Assembly: GCA_920105625.2 (NCBI GenBank)
Contig: OV050032.1
Location: 200,666,258 to 200,730,257, forward strand
DNA from: Clusia tigrina
Lineage: Eukaryota > Arthropoda > Insecta > Diptera > Clusiidae
Reading direction: 5' to 3'
DNA: 64,000 bases
Shown: positions 11,100-25,100 of the stretch, piece after piece
Layout of the letters: every line of letters starts with the position of its first letter
How positions within the stretch are numbered: the first letter of the stretch is position 1
Translations under genes and position numbers: made by a program
Notes under the pieces: model-generated
Seen by the model: the letters and a program-made list of their open reading frames with translations, nothing else
Told to the model about the DNA's origin: nothing
The model's database searches: none

Positions 11100-11600
11100 T
11101 CTAACTAACCAAGACCAAGACCGATCCAAGGTCAACCGAACAAACAAGCTAACTTTTTAACACGGAAACGGAACTAGAGTGGCATAGATCCCTAAAGCTG
11201 TTGGGAAGTAAGCTTAACATAACACTTATTTGGGTGCCAGGACATATTGTAGAGGTTGGCAATGAATGAGCAGATGACTCAACGATATTAGGCAAAGAGG
11301 AGTCACATGTAGGCATAATCCTCCAGAATATGGAATCATAAGAAGGCGGCCTTAAAAGCACTCATGAAGTGGACCAGTCATTAAAGACCATAGAAATGGA
11401 GTAAGGACGAAACCGACATCGAGTTTTTGAGGGCTTGAAACAACAAAAGAAGGAATGTTCTGAATGGACGCTGCTCATATAGATCATCTCTCAGGTGACA
11501 CTGCCTGAATATGGGGGCTTCCCCACTTCTCAACCTATGCTCCTCTGATTTAATAATCAGAGATTAAGAGGTGCTTTGGTGGGGCTCTGCAGTTGCAACC
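11100..11600 (+). pseudogene. Dead non-LTR retrotransposon fragment (RNase H region)
   Basis: The plus-strand translation around 11,170-11,290 reads ELEWHRSLKLLGSKLN, then ITLIWVPGHIVEVGNE, a stop, then ADDSTILG. This matches the last RNase H block of LINEs (WVPGHxGIxGNExAD). Downstream translation is weakly reminiscent of the C-terminal region of such polyproteins but is broken by several stops. The fragment is old and non-functional. The clade (I or LOA type, both carrying RNase H) cannot be settled from this piece. Confidence 0.65.
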
Positions 11601-11639
11601 ATCATTTAAAATGAGAGTTTAACCAAAAATATCAGGAAG

Positions 11640-12010
11640 AGATTATGGAATGCCAACCACAGGCCATATCTTTACAGGTCTTATTACGAGCTGCTTGTCT
11701 GATGAACATCTAGGGTAGGTGTGTGTGTGTCTTGGAGGAATACAATTAGGACTTTTTTGGGAGGACTCATGAATTTCCCCAGCACTAAGTAAACTATAGG
11801 AAAACCAAAGGGTGTGAACAGTCTTATGGAAAGTTACCCACAGGTCCTGCCTGACCATCAACTAATTATTCGATGAACGTCTGGGGTAGGTGTGTGTGTA
11901 TTGAAGGAATAAAACTATGCCCATATTTTTAAAAGACCTCATGCATTTTTTCAGCTCTTTAAGGAAACCACTGGAGAACCAAAGGGTGTGAACAGACCTT
12001 AAATGATCGC
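11640..12010. repeat. Tandem duplication of about 180 bp
   Basis: Two diverged copies share GATGAACATCT(A)GGGTAGGTGTGTGTG, a GGAGGAATA/GAAGGAATAAAA segment, CTCATG(A/C)AT and ACCAAAGGGTGTGAACAG. The copies start at about 11,698 and 11,870. No coding potential is shared between them. Confidence 0.65.
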
Positions 12011-12912
12011 AGGAAGATCTCTGCCAGTACAAGTGAGTCTCATTCCAAGTCCAGTACTCATATTTGTAGAACAGAACACATCTGAAGCTACTAACACTGT
12101 TGCCAACATGACAATGCTGACCCTGCTCAAGTTGGGGTTCCTTGCCCCTCGTTGCCCAGTCTCCACTCAGCCGCCTTAACTACGAATACGTGGATAAATA
12201 AAATAAAATTTGGTAATTTTACGCTTAAACTTAAATAAAATTATAGAAAAAAAACAAAAACAAAAACAAAATTGCACTTAATGCCATAAAATAGGCGTAA
12301 AACAAAATTAACAATATTGAATTGTCGCACGTGCAGCGTTCAGTTACTGCGCAGAGCGGCAGAGCGGCAGAGTTCTAAAACTAACTTAAATCTTTTCATA
12401 AATTGTTTCTACTTCGGATACGGTACTTATAAATATAGGCGAAGCATATACCCAGTGGCAGAATGAGCCTGGCCGCGAAGCCCACGGACATGCCCCGGTG
12501 AGAAGGAGGCCTGCTAAAAGAGATCATGGGTGTTGTGGCTGCTTGGCGTACTTTGCTGGCACTCCAACCACACTTGGCTCCACTTCTAGGAGGCCTGCAG
12601 TACTGGCAGCAAGCGCGGAAGGCCTTACCGACCAGGCCAGCACGGCTGGGAAGAAGTCACAAAAGCAATACAGTTGGAAGGTGTGCCAACACTCGCGTAT
12701 TCACTGCTTCCATGCTGCCACTGGGTAGCGGCGTTCAATTCAACTACGAAATTCCTGTACTTGTGTGTGTGAAAGAGAGTGTGCGTGTGAGAGAGTGTAT
12801 GTGTGTGTGAGAGAGAGAGAGTGTGTGTATATATTTAAATAATTTTCTTAAACTCTTTTTGCTGTGTCTGCATTGTTGTAATTGCTGCTTTGAGGACGCC
12901 TCTCAGACGCGC
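12011..12912 (-). other. Downstream flank and probable 3' UTR of the guanylate cyclase gene
   Basis: This lies immediately after the cyclase stop codon (12,915-12,913) in the transcribed direction. It contains a GT/GA simple repeat (about 12,760-12,835) and an A-rich tract (12,245-12,275, plus strand). I found no canonical AATAAA on the minus strand close to the stop, so the polyadenylation site is not placed. Confidence 0.4.
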
Positions 12913-13114
12913 TCACGTCTCGACGTGATTCATGAGCAGCGGCGTATTGGCGGTCGGATACGATGAGGGGCGTCGCTGGCGCTGCAACGCTCCGAACTCT
13001 TCAATGCTCTGACAGGATAATGTGGACTCTTCGTAGCGCGAGTGCGTGGAGGCGCCCGAGGAGCGCCGCAAGCCCACATACGAATCGGTGATGACCTCCA
13101 GCAGAGCTTCGTCG
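12913..13114 (-). CDS. Guanylate cyclase exon 17: C-terminal tail and stop (aa 1183-1249)
   Basis: It continues [20 protein letters not shown], is rich in Ser, Arg and Glu, and ends [11 protein letters not shown] before TGA at 12,915-12,913. The preceding intron is only 60 bp. The final residues do not fit a class I PDZ ligand because the last residue is Thr. Confidence 0.88.
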
Positions 13115-16100
13115 CTGCAAGAGAATTTCCTCGCATTGAAATTGGTCCACAAAAACAAGAAAAACGCCACTCACCTGTGATAGCGATGATGTTCGAGCAG
13201 ATTGCCAGTGGCGAAGCGTAGCTTCTTGGGCGACTCCAAACTGGAGGAGCGCGTCAGCGAGTTCCGCGGCATGTTCTTGTTCTTCAGCGAGGAGCGAATG
13301 CCGCCGCAGTCGTTCAGAGCCTGCGCCTGCTTGATCGTGCCCTGTATGAATTTGTTGAGCGCCCGTGAGCCGCGCCTCTGAGAGCGTTCATACGTGCGCT
13401 TAACGCGCGCCTCTTCGTCCTCCCCCAGCAGCCAGTACGTACGCTGATCGCCCTTGCCCTTCATGGCAACGATGCCTCGCTCCTTCGGAACAGAGAAATG
13501 GGAGATTATTGTGACGAAACTCAAAGGTCTGCTCTTACCTGGTAGTGATAGCCGCCCAACCTCTCCAGCAGCTGCTTGCACTGCTCGCTGCAGTGTATCT
13601 TGAGCGGCACACCACTCGACTCCATGCGCGACGCCGTGTTGACTGTGTCGCCGAACAAGCAGTACCGCGGCATTTTCAGCCCCACCACTCCGGCGCACAC
13701 GGGCCCCGTGTGTATGCCGATGCGCAGCAGCAGCTTGTTGCCAGGGCGGTGGCGGATTTTGAACTCGGAGACCGCGCTGAGCAGGTGCAGTGACATGGAG
13801 GCAATTTCGGCCGCATGCAAGTCGCCGTTGCGTAAAGGCAGACCGGAAACCTACGTGCCAGGGAGCAGGGAGGAAGAAGTTCATTGAAAATGTGGTGAGA
13901 GAATAGAGATTGGAAAGGGCTCAACCTCCGAGAGATCGTTAGCGTAAGAGTAAATGAGAGTGCTAACAATAAGGGTCTCTCTTAGGAGGCTGTTACCATT
14001 TCAGTGGATGATGATTTTATGATCAGGATGATGATTATATATACAAGTATATAAGGAATTTACTTGAAGGGGGTCTACATTTGTACTAACCACCATGTAG
14101 GCGTCGCCAATGGTCTCCACCTTGTAAACATCGTAGTGGCCGATAATCGAATCGAAGCACGTGTACAGATCGTTCAGGAAGTTGACCACCTGCAGCGGTG
14201 TACTCTCCGCCGACATGGCCGTGAAGCCGACAATGTCGCTGAAGTAAATGGAGACCTGTTCGTAACTTTCCGGGTCCACTTTGTGGCCCTTCTTCAGCTG
14301 CTCCGCAACGGGACGCGGCAGCATTTCGAGCAGCAAAGCGTCAGTCTTCTTTTTCTCCTCCTGCAGCTGATCGGTGCGCTCGTCCACGAGTGCCTCCAAG
14401 TTATTGGCGTACTTCTCCATCATGGCCATCATGTTGTCGAAAATGTTCGGCTTCATGCCTTTGCGCAGCGGGCGCAGTTTGGCGCGTATGGTCTTAAAGT
14501 CGGGCCGTTCGTCCGGCCGCTCCGTCCAGCACTCGCGCAATATTTCGCGCACGCAATCGAACGAGGTCTCCAGTGGCTGCAGCGAGGGCCGATACGGGTA
14601 CAAATTGTCCTGGACCTGCAGCACTTTCTGCAGGCACTGCATGGGCGTGAGGCCGGTCTCGCCGAAGGGTCCGTGCCGTGTATGGATTTCGTACAGCACA
14701 ATGCCGAAGGAGTAGGCGTCCGCTTTCTGTGTGCCCATCACCAGTGAGGCGGGACCTTGACGAAGCAGTTCGGGGGCGCGGTAGAGCAGCTCTAGAATAG
14801 TGGAAGAAAACGAACACGAAACCGAGAGTGAGGGATAATAAGCTGGCATGTCTGCCCAATTGGAATACACGCTGAACTAGTTAATTCACTTACTTGTGCA
14901 CTTGGTCGCCATGCTCTGCGTGTCCGTGGAATTGTCCTCGATGCCCTTCTTAAAGGCGAACAGACCGAAATCGGTCAGTTTAACAACCCAACGCGAGTCG
15001 ACCAGGCAATTCGATGCACATAGCGAGCCGTGAAAACGAATTGGAGAGTCGTGTAAGTAGATGACGCCCTGCAGGGTGAACAGTGTTTGTAGAATGAGCA
15101 CATTATCAGGACGGAAGGATAAAGGATGTGTGTGTGTGTGGGCAACTTACTCGTATAATGTCGGCCACCATAGAAGCAATGAACATGTTGTCCAGCTTGA
15201 CGTCCTCGTTCTCAAGTATGTCCTTTTGGTGGTTGTGGTTGTTGTTGTTGTTGTTGCAGAGTTAAGTGCCATGGAAGGAAAATTCAATACATTTATTAAC
15301 AGCATGCTACAAAGTGGCACAGAAGTTTACAATTAATTATGAATTTAACTAAATTCAACAGATAAACGAAGTGGCGCCCACATATCAAACAGAAGGGGTC
15401 CACTCAAAGAGAAATAACACTCAAATATTATTCTCATCAAGTAAGAATCAATGAAACATTTAACTCAAATTTGAGTCAAGGATACATTTTACTCAAATAT
15501 TACTCAAAGAGAAATAACACTCAAATTTAATTCTCATCAAGTAAGAATCAAGGAAACATTTTACTCAAATTTGAGTCAAGGACAAATTTAACTCAAATAT
15601 GAATCAAAGAGAAATAACACTCAAATATAATTCTCATCAAGTAAGAATCAAGGAAACATTTAACTCAAATTTGAGTCAAGGATACATTTTACTCAAATAT
15701 TACTCAAAGAGAAATAACACTTAAATTCACAACACAAAAATTTTACTCAAATATGAATCAAATAGAAATAACACTCAAATATAATTCTTATCAAGTAAGA
15801 ATCAAGGAAGCATTTTACTCAAATTTGAGTCAAGGACAAATTTTACTCAAATATTAATCGAAGAGAAATAACACTCAAATTCACACCAGAAAAATTTTAC
15901 TCAAATATGTGTCAAGGAGAGATTTTACTCAAATATGGATTCAATAGAAATAGCACTCAAATAGAATCCTTATCAAGTTAGATCAAAGAAATATTTTACT
16001 CAAATTTGTGTCAAGAACAAATTTTACTCAAATATTAATCGGAGAGAAATAACACTCAAATATAATTCTCATCTAGTAAGAATCAAGGAAACATTTTACT

Positions 16101-19100
16101 CAAATTTGAGTCAAGGACAAATTTAACTCAAATATGAATCAAAGAGAAATAACACTCAAATATAATTCTCATCAAGTAAGAATCAAGGAAACATTTAACT
16201 CAAATTTGAGTCAAGGATACATTTTACTCAAATATTACTCAAAGAGAAATAACACTTAAATTCACAACACAAAAATTTTACTCAAATATGAATCAAATAG
16301 AAATAACACTCAAATATAATTCTTATCAAGTAAGAATCAAGGAAGCATTTTACTCAAATTTGAGTCAAGGACAAATTTTACTCAAATATTAATCGAAGAG
16401 AAATAACACTCAAATTCACACCAGAAAAATTTTAATCAAATATGTGTCAAGGAGAGATTTTACTCAAATATGGATTCAATAGAAATAGCACTCAAATAGA
16501 ATCCTTATCAAGTTAGATCAAAGAAATATTTTACTCAAATTTGTGTCAAGAACAAATTTTACTCAAATATTAATCGGAGAGAAATAACACTCAAATATAA
16601 TTCTCATCTAGTAAGAATCAAGGAAACATTTTACTCAAATTTGAGTCAAGGACAAATTTAACTCAAATATGAATCAAAGAGAAATAACACTCAAATATAA
16701 TTCTCATCAAGTAAGAATCAAGGAAACATTTAACTCAAATTTGAGTCAAGGATACATTTTACTCAAATATTACTCAAAGAGAAATAACACTTAAATTCAC
16801 AACACAAAAATTTTACTCAAATATGAATCAAATAGAAATAACACTCAAATATAATTCTTATCAAGTAAGAATCAAGTAAACATTTTACTCAAATGTGAGT
16901 GAAGGACAAATTTTACTCAAATATGAATCAAATGTACTCATATAGTGTCAAGCATATACGAGTATACTCGTATGTGTCAAGTCTGAAACCGATGAGGAAA
17001 GAAGGCAGAGTTTCAAGCTGAGTTCGCCACTTCACACCAGCAACGAAACGAAACACGCGACACCAAACACATACTGAGCTCCAATATTAATTCGAACACG
17101 TGGGCCTCACCCCCTCGCCCACTCACCTTCAAACTGCCGCGCGTGCAGTACTCCGTGATGATGCAAATGTTCGGTGGGTCCGTACAGGCGCCTATGAAGG
17201 CGCAAATGTTGTCGTGGCGCGTGTCGCGCAGCAACTTCAGCTCCTTCTTCATCTCGCGCGTGATGTCGACGCACTTCTTGCGCACCTTCTTGATGGCGTA
17301 CAATTGCCCCTTGTACAAGCCGATGGGCGTGAAGATGGTCGTGTAGCGGAAATCGGCATCGGGGTTCGAGCTCAAGCTCACTTGGCTGGTGCGGATCAGA
17401 GGATGTGTGGACTGGAACGAGAAAGCAAAAAGCAAACAAATTAAAGTGGAAGCGAAACTAAACCAAACGACCGGAAGTCCCTCTACGACGAATGCCAGCA
17501 GCTTTGTTTATGTTTGTGTAAGACGTGCGTGAGTGAGCGAGTGTGAGTGAGTGTGTGTTTGTGTGCATGAGTGTTTGTGTTGTGGGTCAAAGTATGTGTG
17601 CACAGTGCGACTTGCTCACGGCTCGTTCATTACGTTAAATGCTGTCACGCATTCCTTGTTATCCTCACAAATGCGCTGTGCTTATATGAAGTGCTTCAAA
17701 GGCAGTCGTCGAAGTTAAGCGCAATTCCTCCCATCTTCAAGCTGCACGTCCCTCCCCTTTATAACATTATATTTATGGTTATTATTAGTTTAAAAACTGA
17801 ATGCTTAAAGAGTTTGAACTCGAAATGTGGTCGAGTGCATTGATTTGCTCAGGGGTGCTCAAGTCGCAGTACATTTGGCTCGTGTGACTTAAAAATAAAC
17901 AATTCCTATTCAGTTCTACTTTTAATACTTTCTGAGATGTTTTTATTCAACATTCTATGTTCTTTGTTTATCGTATATGATTCTATGTTTTTATGCCCAA
18001 AAATTCTGTGCAAGAAATACTCGCAAATGGCGACATTTCCGCACGATTCTGTATTTTCTTGCTTCTAGTTGTGTTATTTTTTAAATGAATCTATTCTATG
18101 TTTCTTATGCTATGTTTCTATGATTTGGAATTACATCAATAAATCATTGAACATAATTTCATCACCTTGTAATGTGATTGGTTCCAATTCTATTTGTAAT
18201 ACTTTGCGAAGTGTTTCTATTCTACATTCCATGTTCTATGTTTGATGTATGCTCTTCTATGTTTCTATGATATAAAAGCTAATTAAGAAATACTTGTAAT
18301 ACAATTTCATCATGTGGGTCGACTATACATGTAATGCTTTTTCATGTATGACTATGTTTTATGTTGTAGCTATGTTTAGGTATGTTTCTATTAACTGGAA
18401 TTCTGCTAAGAAATCATTGTTATGTTTTCAGCTCATATTTCTTTTAACACTATCTAATCTCTGTTTTATGTTTATGATATATTCTATGTTTTATGTTTAT
18501 GTTATATTCTATATTTTATGTTTATGCTATTTTCAGCTATGTTTCTATCGCCTGGAATTGCACGATTTCAACACGATTTCATCATTTGTTATGATTTCAG
18601 CTCGTAGTTCTTTCAACTGTATATATTCTATGTTTTATTTTTAGGATATATTCTATGTTTGGTTTTTATACTAGGTCACTATACGTCACCTAAAAGTCTG
18701 TTAAGAAATAATTGGAGATATTTTTACAACGTGCTTTAATTTTTTCTAATTCTACTTAAAATACCTGTGCTTCTGTGTCTATTCGATGTTTTATGTTTAT
18801 ATTATGTCCTTATAGCGTGAACATTTCTATGGCTATCTTTTCTATGTAATTTCTTTCAGACATCAATCAAAAAATTTCATCATCTATTCTGATTTTAGCT
18901 TGTAATATTTTATGTTTGTATCTATTCTATGTTTTATGGTTATTGCTATGTTTTTATATCCTGAAAGTGAGTTAGGCATTAATTATTTCAATTTCATTAA
19001 ATGTACTCATTCATTCTTTATCTACTTGTCATCTTTTGTTAAGTGTAACTATTTTATGTTCTATGTTTGTTCTATGTTTCTATGACTTTAATGCCAGTTA

Positions 19101-22100
19101 AGAAACAATTGACAAGCCCTACGCTAGTTCTACTGTCCAATCACTGCCTACTTTCCAATACTAAGTTCTACTTTCCAATACTATGTCATATAAGAAATCA
19201 TTGAGGAATATCATGTATTCTGATCTATTTTTATTCTCGCTTTTGAAAGTATGCCTATTTTTCGTTCTATGTTCTATGTTTGCAGTATGCTTTTCTATGT
19301 TCATGTGTACTGAAAGTCAGTTACGAAATAATTGAAGATATTTCCTCTACTAATTTTATCTAATTCGAATTGTAATATTTTTTAAGTGTACATATTCTAT
19401 GTTATGAGAGTATACTATGCTATTCTATGTTCCTAAGCCCTGAGAGTAAGTTAATAAATAATTGAACAAGATCAGTTGTTTTCATTTATACTTATTGTAT
19501 TTGTAGTAGTATGTTAAGTATACATATTCTATGTTCTATGTTTGTGCTATGCTTGTTTTGGCCTGAAACTCGTTTAGCAAATAATTGGATACTATTTAAT
19601 TAATTCGATCTATCTTCTATTCTGTTCTAATTTTTCTTCTTTAACTGAACTAAGTGTAAATATTCTATGTTCTATGTTTGTGCTGTGTCCTTCCATGTTT
19701 GTCTTGGCCTAAAACTAGTTTAGGAAATAATTGGAACCTATTTCATTAATTCGATCTATCTTCTATTCTGTTCTAATTTTTCTTCTTATACTGTATTAAG
19801 TGTCCATATTCTATATTCTATGTTTTTACTGTACCCTTCTATGTTTGTCCGGGCCTTAATTAACTTACGAAATAATTGTAGAATATTTCATCATTCTATT
19901 TTCTTATAATTCTTCTTCTTATACTGTATTAAGTGTACATATTCTATGTTCTATGTTTGCACTGTGTTTTTCTATGTTTCCTTGGCCTGCAACTAGTTTA
20001 AGAAATAATAATGGAGAATATTTCCTCAAATTTGCAATTTGTTCTAATTCTACTTCTTATAATTTGTTAAGTGGACATAATCTAGGTTCTATGTTTGTGC
20101 TGTGTCCTTCTATGTTTGTCCGGGCCTTAATTAGCTTACGAAATAATTGTAGAATATTTCATCATTCTATTTTCTTATAATTCTTCTTCTTATACTGTAT
20201 TAAGTGTACATATTCTATGTTCTATGTTTGCACTGTGTTTTTCTATGTTTCCTTGGCCTGCAACTAGTTTAAGAAATAATAATGGAGAATATTTCCTCAA
20301 ATTTGCAATTTGTTCTAATTCTACTTCTTATAATTTTTTCAGTGGACATAATCTATGTTATATGTTTGTGCTGTGTCCTTCTATGTGGGTCTTGGTCGGA
20401 AACTAGTTTAGGAAATAATTGGAGAATATTTCATCAATTCTATGTATCTTCTATTCTGTTATAATTCTAATATGTGTACTGTGCTAAGCGTACATATTCT
20501 ATGTTTTATGTTTTTTTTTTTTTGTTTCAAGTTTTATGCTTTATGTTTTATGTTTCATGTTTTATGTTTCATGTTTTATGTTTCATGTTTTATGTTCTTC
20601 AATGCTTCTATGACCTGAAAGCCTGTGAAGAACTAATTTAAGACCAGGGTATTTGTATTCTACTAATTTCTTTATATTCATTTTGTTTGTGATCCTTTTT
20701 CCCATATCCATGTTTTTATGTTTCTTCTGTACTATTCTATGTTTTTATGATCACAAGCATATAATTTGTATTGTATTCCTGACAGCACAGAGATGGATTG
20801 AGAGTCCTTCCCACACCATATTAAGAAGATTATCCTTTTAATGTGGCACGCAAAATCATTAATGTGGCACGGGAATCATTCTTACGATTGAAGCGCTGCC
20901 AGGAACCGTGCGCAACTGGTGACTGATTCACCTGATCTCATCGTTTGTGACTTACCCTGGTTTGCTTCTGACTGGGCGCCTCCTTCTCGCCTTCGTGCAT
21001 TTGGACCTCGCGAAAGTCAATTTTCCACAGCAGCGAGTCCAGTTCCTGCTCATAGCGCCAGTTGCGGTACAGCACCAAGGACACAATGCCCAGCAGCAGC
21101 AGAGCTCCGCCAGCAATGCCCGCGGATATTTCGCCAGTGTAGCCTGCGGAATGGGAACGATTGTCAATTAAGGCGCTCGCACGCACACACGCACACAAAT
21201 GCAAACGAAATGGAGAAAAAAGAGACTCTCACTGATACACTTCTCGCCCGCGAACCCGCACCTCGGCTCCGCCGCCGGCCGTCCCGCACCCACCCAACGT
21301 ATCTTGCCGTATAAATTGAGATCCTGCAAAAGAATGGGAGCACAAAACAAAACGGAAGGGGACAAGGCAGAAAAAGGATTACGTCAACGAAATTGCCATC
21401 TTCAAATTCAGTTCAAAGTTTATTTCAATTATTTTCATTTCTTTTTTTCTATTCTTAACACATTTGTAAACAAAACAAAATGGCGGCTTACCTGCAAAAT
21501 ATTCTGTGCGATTTTTTGTTAATTTTTGTTTGTTTGTTTTTTTTGTTAATTATTTATTTATTTTGATTTTTTTGTTTGATTTAATTGCAAATTTGTATGG
21601 AGCAAGCGGTGCATTGTTAAAGAAAATTTAAGACAATTATTTTTAAGAGTAAACAAAATGTACAAAAGCAAAAGCAAAAGCAAAAACAAAAACAAAATCA
21701 AAATGAAAATGAAAAAAAGTAAAAGTAATTTGAAACAATTTTGTGAGGCTTACGAAAAATGTATTTTATTAAATTTGAAAAGAAACAAAAGTCAATTGCA
21801 AAATGAGGTCGGACGCCCGGGGGCGCATACTTACAGGCAATTGGTCGTCGCTCTGCGATTGGATGAACGTGCCCACTGGGACCAGGCCGCAGACCGTCTC
21901 GTTCTTGCTGTTGCGCGCCCAGCCGCGTGCTAATACTGTGTAGTTGCCCCCCGCGTCACCGTTCTCATCGATGTGGGTGTGGTACCTACAGGCAGTGCAT
22001 ATAAAGTGGGGAAAGAAAGAGAGAGACGGTGAGAGATAGATAGAGAGAAATAGAGAGGGAGACGGAGAGAGAGAGAGAGGGAGAGAGAAGGAGAGAGATG

Positions 22101-25100
22101 GGGATAGAAAGAGGGAGAGTGAGGGAGAGATAGAGGGAGGGAGAGGGAGAGGGAGAGAGAGGGGGAGGGGGAGTGAAAGAGAGAGAGTGAGGGAGAGATA
22201 GAGGAAGGAAGAGATTGAGAGGGAGGGAGAGTGAGAGAGCAAGAGGGAGATAGAGAGTGAGGCATTGAGTGAGAGAAGGAGGGAGAGTGAGAGGGGAATA
22301 GAGAGAGAGAAACAGTGAGGGAGGGAGAGGGTAAGGGAGAGGGACGGGGAGAGGGAGAGGGGGAGGGAGACGGAGCGGGAGAGAGAGAGAGAGGGAGGGA
22401 GGGAGAGAGGGAGAGGGAGAGAGAGAGAGAGAGAGGGAGACATAGCGGGAGAGGGAGCGGGAGCGGGAGAGGGAGCGGGAGAGGGAGCGGGAGAGGGAGC
22501 GGGAGAGGGAGCGGGAGCGGTAGAGGGAGAGGGAGAGAGAGAGAGAGAGAGAGGGAAGGAGGGAGAGAGAGAGTGAGGGAGGGAGAGAGGGAGAGAGAGA
22601 GAGGGAGGGAGAGAGAGGCAGCAAAAGAGAGATGGAGATAGAGAGAGAGTTAGAAAGATAGAGATACAGAGAGATACAGAGAGATGTAGAGAGGGAGATA
22701 GGGAGATAGAGATAGATAGATAGATAGATAAATAGGTAGATAGATAGAGAGAGAGGGTGTGAAATAGAGGGAGGGAGGGAGATATAGAGACGGACGGAGA
22801 AAGGGAGCGAGAGAGGGATTGAGAGAGGGATGGAGAGAAAAAGGCAGGAGAGAGGGAAGGAGAGAGGGAAGGGGAGAGGAAGAGGAAGAAAGGGAGGGAG
22901 AGAGATAGAGAAAGATAGAGCGAGATAGAGATATAAAGAGGGATAAAGGGAGTTTGAGAGAGGGAGAAAGGGAGCGAGAGAGAGAGTGGAGAAAGAGAAA
23001 ATATAAAAGAGAAGATAAAAAGAGAAAGGCATAGCGTCAGAAGTGCATGAAAAAACGTTGCTAATCACTGAATAAGTAAAGTGGGTTGCAACGTAACCAT
23101 GCTCATACATTCATATTTATGATTCACCACAAACATCTTAATTCATTTATGATTCAACAAAGCCATGTTAATATATTCTTGATTCATAACAAATTTCTTG
23201 ATTGCCATGATTCTCAACAAACATGTTTATATATTCATGACTGAATACAAACATGTCCCAATATTCATATTTATGACTTATCTCAGATATGTTTAAAATT
23301 CATGATTTAGCACAGCCCTGTTAATATATTCATGATTCATAACAAGTCTCCTGATATATTCACGATTCAATATAAACATATCCCATTATTCATATTCATG
23401 TTCATGTTCTTTCATATTCATGTTCATATTCATTCATATTCATGTTCATATTCATTCATATTCATGTTTAAGTCAATTTATTCATTTAAGTCAATAGCCA
23501 TGATTCATCACATGTTGCTGTATTCATATCTATGTTTCAATCATAATTCTCCTATAATAATCGTTCAAAAATATATCCATAAATTCACACATAAATTCAT
23601 GTATAATTCTTGCTGATATATGCATACATAATTCTTTATAAACATAAATTTGTTCATACCATAGTCACAGTCATTCTAAACATGTTGCGATGTTTTACTC
23701 TCACCTAATTCACCACACACATATTGTTATATTCATATCTAATTCACCATCAACATATTTTACATACTAAATTTTCCTTAAACATGGTTCAAGTCACCAT
23801 AAACATATTCTTATGTTCGTGTTTAGCTCACCATAATCATGTTACTATAGTCGCAACTAATTCTCCATAAAGAACTTCCTAAATTCATACTAAATTTTCA
23901 TTAAATATGATTTTATATTTATATCCAAGGCACCATAAACGAGTTCTTACGTTCGTTATTAATTCAACATAAACATTTTGTTTATAAAATAAGTCAACAT
24001 GAAAATGTTGCTATGTTCATGAATTATCATACACAGTTTGTATATAATCTTACTTAATTCTCCATGAACGTTTTACTATATCATTCATAATTAAATATGT
24101 TGCTAGATTTATGTCTTATCTTCTAAAACATGTTGCTAAATTTGTGTCTAATCTTCCATAAACATGTTGTACGATTTATGCGTAATCTTCTATAAACATG
24201 TTGCTGGATCAATGTATAATCTTCTATAAACATGTTGCTGGATCAATGTATAATCTTCTATAAACATGTTGCTGGATCAATGTATAATCTTCTATAAACA
24301 TGTTGCTGGATCAATGTATAATCTTCTATAAACATGTTGCTGGATCAATGTGTAATCTTCTATAAACATGTTGCTGGATCAATGTATAATCTTCTATAAA
24401 CATGTTGCTGGATCAATGTATAATCTTCTATAAACATGTTGCTGGATCAATGTATAATCTTCTATAAACATGTTGCTGGATCAATGTATAATCTTCTATA
24501 AACATGTTGCTGGATCAATGTATAATCTTCTATAAACATGTTGCTGGATCAATGTATAATCTTCTATAAACATGTTGCTAGATTTATGTTTAATCTTCTA
24601 TAAAAATATTGCTAGCTTTATGCCTTATCTTCTATAAACATGTTGCTAGATTTGCGTCTAGTCCTCTATAAATCTGTTTCTATGTTCATATTTCACCATA
24701 AACATGTTGCTATGTTCATGTTTCGTCATAAACATGTTACTATGTTCATGTTTCGTCATAAACATGTTGCTATGTTCATGCTTCCACATAAACATGTTGC
24801 TATGCTCATATTTCGTCATAAACATGTTGCTGCAGGCACTTACAACTCACCATTATCACCACTGTCAACAAAGTTAGCGATTTACTAATCTATGCGATTA
24901 TATTTAAGAAAGAAGTGTGTTGATTTGTCTCAATAAACGAGGTCGCACCCAACGATTTGGAACGTGGCCAACCAAACTCTCTGGGAATGTCTTCGTTGAA
25001 CCCTCTATATTCGATAAAAATGGTCTGGATTCCCCAATTTCTCCCTATTCCGGAAACTCAAATAGACACTTCGTGGACCACATTTAAAGTCCATTGAAAC

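Noticed and set aside
13172..13884. Long minus-strand ORF reading through exons 15 and 16 as one exon
   Set aside because: Its N-terminal part is out of frame with the catalytic domain; a frame-correct two-exon model with GT-AG sites (13,850-13,539 and 13,482-13,175) preserves all conserved residues.
14064..14747. 227-codon plus-strand ORF opposite the cyclase exon
   Set aside because: It is the antisense shadow of exon 14, whose minus-strand frame has all the cyclase and kinase-homology motifs.
21769..23110. ORFs of up to 374 codons rich in Ser/Leu/Pro (minus) or Arg/Glu/Gly (plus)
   Set aside because: They are translations of the polypurine/polypyrimidine tract. Only the short exon 8 segment at 21,985-21,835 inside the minus-strand ORF is real.
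24180..24580. CRISPR-like array of 34-bp direct repeats
   Set aside because: The units are contiguous with no spacers, the DNA is eukaryotic, and no cas genes are present.
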